A DNA stretch of 22,445 nt, from assembly GCA_900542395.1 (NCBI GenBank), contig UQNM01000039.1, positions 1 through 22,445 of the forward strand, given 5' to 3'. The stretch is from an uncultured Eubacteriales bacterium. GTDB lineage: Bacteria; Bacillota; Clostridia; Christensenellales; Aristaeellaceae. This document shows positions 20,567 through 22,445 of the stretch, piece by piece; within the stretch, counting starts at the first letter, position 1, and each line of letters starts with the position of its first letter. Below the pieces are notes generated by a model. That model saw nothing but the letters and a program-made list of their open reading frames with translations, was not told the DNA's origin and did no database searches. The translations under genes were made by a program, and so were the position numbers.

Positions 20567-21913
20567 ATGTTTACGTGCACACTGGAAGCGGCGAGCAAAA
20601 CCCCCCTCTGCGAGCAGCTCTATACCGCGCTGAAACGTGAAATGGAGCGCGGCGGGATTCGTCCGGGGGAGCGGATGCCCTCCAAGCGGGAGCTGGCGGC
20701 GCACCTGAGCGTCAGCACCGCGACGGTCGAGGCGGCCTATGCGCGGCTCATCAGCGAGGGGCTTTGCGAGAGCCGCCCCAGAAGCGGCATTTACGCGCTG
20801 GAACAGGCGCAGCGCGTCGGCCTGACCGACGGGGAAAAGCCGCCTGTCCGCTGGAATTTCGGAACGGGCGCGGCGGACGCGGCGCATTTTCCCTACGCCA
20901 CGTGGGCGCGGCTGATGCGCGAGGTGCTCAGCGAGCAGAGCGCGACCCTGCTGCTCTCCGGCGACCCGCAGGGCGAACCGGCGCTCCGCCGGGAAATCGC
21001 GGGCTATCTGCACCGCATGCGCGGCATTGACGCGCCGCCGGAGGCCATCGTTTTGGGTGCGGGCACGGAGGTGTTGGTTTCCGCGCTGGTCGCGCTGATC
21101 GGGCGCGAGCGCCTTTTCGCGGTGGAAGACCCCGGCTATTCACGCGTTCGGCGCATTTTGGTGGTCAGCGGCGCGCGGATTGCGCCGACCCCGCTTTCCG
21201 GCGGGGCGATTGACGTGCGCGAACTGTACCGGAGCGGCGCGGGCGCGGCCTACGTCACCCCGACGCATCAATTCCCGACGGGGGAGGAGATGCAGCCCGG
21301 CCAGCGGGCGGCGCTTCTGCGCTGGGCGCGGGAGACGGGCGGCTATATTCTGGAGGACGATTACGACAGCGAATTCCGCTTTTCCGGCGCGGGCGCGCCC
21401 GCGCTGCGCGCCATGGATGGCGGGCGGCAGGTCGTCTACATGAACACGTTTTCGCGGACGCTCGCGCCCGGCCTGCGCCTGAGCTTCATGGTGCTGCCGC
21501 AGGAGCTGGCGGCGCGCTATCGAACGATGCACGCGGCCTGCACCGTGCCGGGGTTTGAGCAGGAGACGCTGCGCAAGTTTATCGCGGGCGGTTTTTTGGA
21601 GCGGCATATCGCGCGGATGCGCGTCGTCTACCGCGCGCGGCTGGCGGCGCTGACGGAGACCGTGCAGGCGCTGAATCTCGGCAGCGTCGCGCCCTGCGGC
21701 GCGGGGCTGTATGCGCTGCTCCATGTCGGCGGCAAAACGCCCGCGCGCGAGCTGGCGCCGCTGGCCGAACAGGCGGGGGTGCACCTGACGCGGCTCTCCG
21801 ATTACGCGGTGATGCAGGATGATGAAAGCCGCGTCGTGCTGCTGGGCTTTTCCGGCATGGATGAAGAGCAGATTCGGCAGGGGCTTTCCGCGCTGAAAAA
21901 GGCGTGGGGGTGA
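20567..21913 (+). CDS. MocR/PdxR-type regulator (GntR helix-turn-helix fused to an aminotransferase fold) lacking the PLP lysine
   Basis: This 448-residue fusion regulator has an N-terminal GntR winged helix (about residues 10-75, MPSKRELAAHLSVSTATVEA) and a fold-type-I aminotransferase domain (about 100-448) that normally binds pyridoxal phosphate (PLP) as ligand. Family motifs TPTHQFPTGEEM and LEDDYDSEFRFSGAGAP are present. The PLP-lysine motif reads NTFSRTLAPGLRLSFMVLP: arginine (residue 297, codon CGG at 21455-21457) stands where the Schiff-base lysine is expected. The start is ATG 20567, 7 bases after AGGTGG; ATG 20561, which overlaps the previous stop, is an alternative. The targets are unknown. 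Relatives control vitamin B6, GABA or amino-acid genes. It is not divergent from a visible target, as MocR genes often are. Confidence 0.87.
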   Translation: MFTCTLEAASKTPLCEQLYTALKREMERGGIRPGERMPSKRELAAHLSVSTATVEAAYARLISEGLCESRPRSGIYALEQAQRVGLTDGEKPPVRWNFGTGAADAAHFPYATWARLMREVLSEQSATLLLSGDPQGEPALRREIAGYLHRMRGIDAPPEAIVLGAGTEVLVSALVALIGRERLFAVEDPGYSRVRRILVVSGARIAPTPLSGGAIDVRELYRSGAGAAYVTPTHQFPTGEEMQPGQRAALLRWARETGGYILEDDYDSEFRFSGAGAPALRAMDGGRQVVYMNTFSRTLAPGLRLSFMVLPQELAARYRTMHAACTVPGFEQETLRKFIAGGFLERHIARMRVVYRARLAALTETVQALNLGSVAPCGAGLYALLHVGGKTPARELAPLAEQAGVHLTRLSDYAVMQDDESRVVLLGFSGMDEEQIRQGLSALKKAWG

Positions 21914-21956
21914 GGCGCGGCGGCGCGCCCGACGACATCAAAGGAGCGATTGAGAA

Positions 21957-22349
21957 ATGAAGAAGATGGGTTTGTGTCTGGCGCTGTTTGCGCTGCTGCT
22001 GTCCCTCTCCGGCTGCGCGGGCGTTGAAAGCGCGCTGCACGAGGCGGGGGAGAAGATACAGAGCAATCGGGTGGAAACGCCGCAGAACAACGGCGGGGAC
22101 ATCGACTGGGGCTTTGTGCCCGTCGTGCGGGAGAAGGCGGTCAGCCTGTTCACCGAGGCGTTCCCGGAGGCGAAGGTGCGGGAAACCGGCGTGGCCTGCA
22201 AGAACACGAAAGCCGACCGGGTGATCGTGACCATCAGCTACGAGCTGAACGGCAAAAACGGCGATTACGGGTTTGACTACGAAAAGGATGAGAACGGGGA
22301 ATATGTGCTCAAGCGCTATGGCGGCGGCGTGAGCTCGGATGATCTGTGA
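21957..22349 (+). CDS. Small lipoprotein of unknown function
   Basis: This 130-residue protein has a clear lipoprotein signal peptide: MKKMG, a leucine-rich core and the lipobox LSGC with Cys20, so it should be anchored to the outer face of the cytoplasmic membrane. The mature part is polar: a helical segment (ESALHEAGEKIQSNR), a flexible stretch around TPQNNGGDIDWG, then a small alpha-beta region (KAVSLFTEAFPEAKV ... RVIVTISYELNGKNGDYGFD). That last region has the helix-then-strands look of small cystatin-like or PepSY-like domains, but no family can be named. AAAGGAG is 10 bases before the ATG. It is the last gene before a strong terminator, 43 bases after the MocR gene. Confidence 0.8.
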   Translation: MKKMGLCLALFALLLSLSGCAGVESALHEAGEKIQSNRVETPQNNGGDIDWGFVPVVREKAVSLFTEAFPEAKVRETGVACKNTKADRVIVTISYELNGKNGDYGFDYEKDENGEYVLKRYGGGVSSDDL

Positions 22350-22351
22350 AA

Positions 22352-22389
22352 AAAAGCGACGCACTCGAATGACCGAGTGCGTCGCTTTT
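22352..22389. terminator. Strong bidirectional terminator
   Basis: A perfect 16-bp stem AAAAGCGACGCACTCG (22352-22367) / CGAGTGCGTCGCTTTT (22374-22389) with a 6-base loop. The A/T ends give a U-tract in both directions, so it can serve a convergent gene beyond the window. Confidence 0.92.
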
Positions 22390-22445
22390 ATGAGTGCGCC
22401 CGGCGGCGCACGTTTCTAAAGGGTGAAAGACCCGAATCCGCCCGG
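22390..22445. other. Tail of the window, no supported gene
   Basis: It holds a 7-bp hairpin GTGCGCC/GGCGCAC (22394-22411). On the minus strand there are short open stretches that could be the end of a convergent gene, for example one ending at 22416, but 56 bases are too few to decide. Confidence 0.4.

Noticed and set aside
1..22445. CRISPR arrays, tRNA or rRNA genes, complete insertion sequences, prophage genes
   Set aside because: No regularly spaced repeats, cloverleaf sequences, rRNA-like stretches or transposase/integrase genes were seen; the only mobile-like signals are short non-coding repeats.
22412..22445. Possible C-terminus of a minus-strand gene entering from the right edge
   Set aside because: More than one minus-strand frame is open over these few bases, and none has recognisable protein features.

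Overview
This window looks like a GC-rich chromosomal segment of an anaerobic, gut-type Clostridia (Bacillota). The grounds are Gram-positive-type AGGAGG ribosome binding sites, frequent ATGA/GTGA stop-start overlaps, rho-independent terminators, and family choices such as PepF, FrlBONMD and a TetM-like GTPase. Christensenellales or Oscillospirales relatives are plausible, but the sequence alone does not fix a genus. I see no rRNA, tRNA, CRISPR array, complete transposase gene or prophage.

Layout. 1-749: end of an ABC importer operon (permease tail and ATPase). 800-1102: a small acidic protein with its own terminator. 1143-1455: a non-coding, hairpin-rich insertion region. 1456-2964: a secreted, membrane-anchored protein of repeated Ig-like modules. 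2968-3130: a palindromic dispersed repeat. 3197-4966 (minus): an M3 oligoendopeptidase, divergent from the alpha-phosphohexomutase at 5205-6929. 7174-8544: an NCS2 nucleobase permease, convergent with a PHP-domain hydrolase at 8635-9384 (minus).

9550-15784 is the best-defined system: a fructosamine (Amadori product) utilisation operon in the order frlB-frlO-frlN-frlM-frlD-frlR. It has a near-consensus promoter, a cluster of direct and inverted repeats just downstream of it (probably the FrlR operator), and strong intercistronic hairpins on both sides of the binding-protein gene. The ABC transporter (FrlO, FrlN, FrlM, with an ATPase encoded elsewhere) would import fructoselysine-type compounds. 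FrlD phosphorylates them, FrlB splits the 6-phosphate into glucose 6-phosphate and the free amine or amino acid, and FrlR senses the substrate.

15826-22389 is probably one long transcription unit: a beta-class DNA methyltransferase, an unrecognised 198-aa protein, trmD, a Tet(M)-like translational GTPase, a MocR-type regulator whose PLP lysine is replaced by arginine, and a small lipoprotein, closed by a strong bidirectional terminator.

The least conventional signals are in the intergenic DNA. Three copies of a dispersed repeat share about 45 bp. GGRCGCGCAATGCGCGYCC-type palindromes recur. Two terminators appear to have been interrupted by structured insertions.
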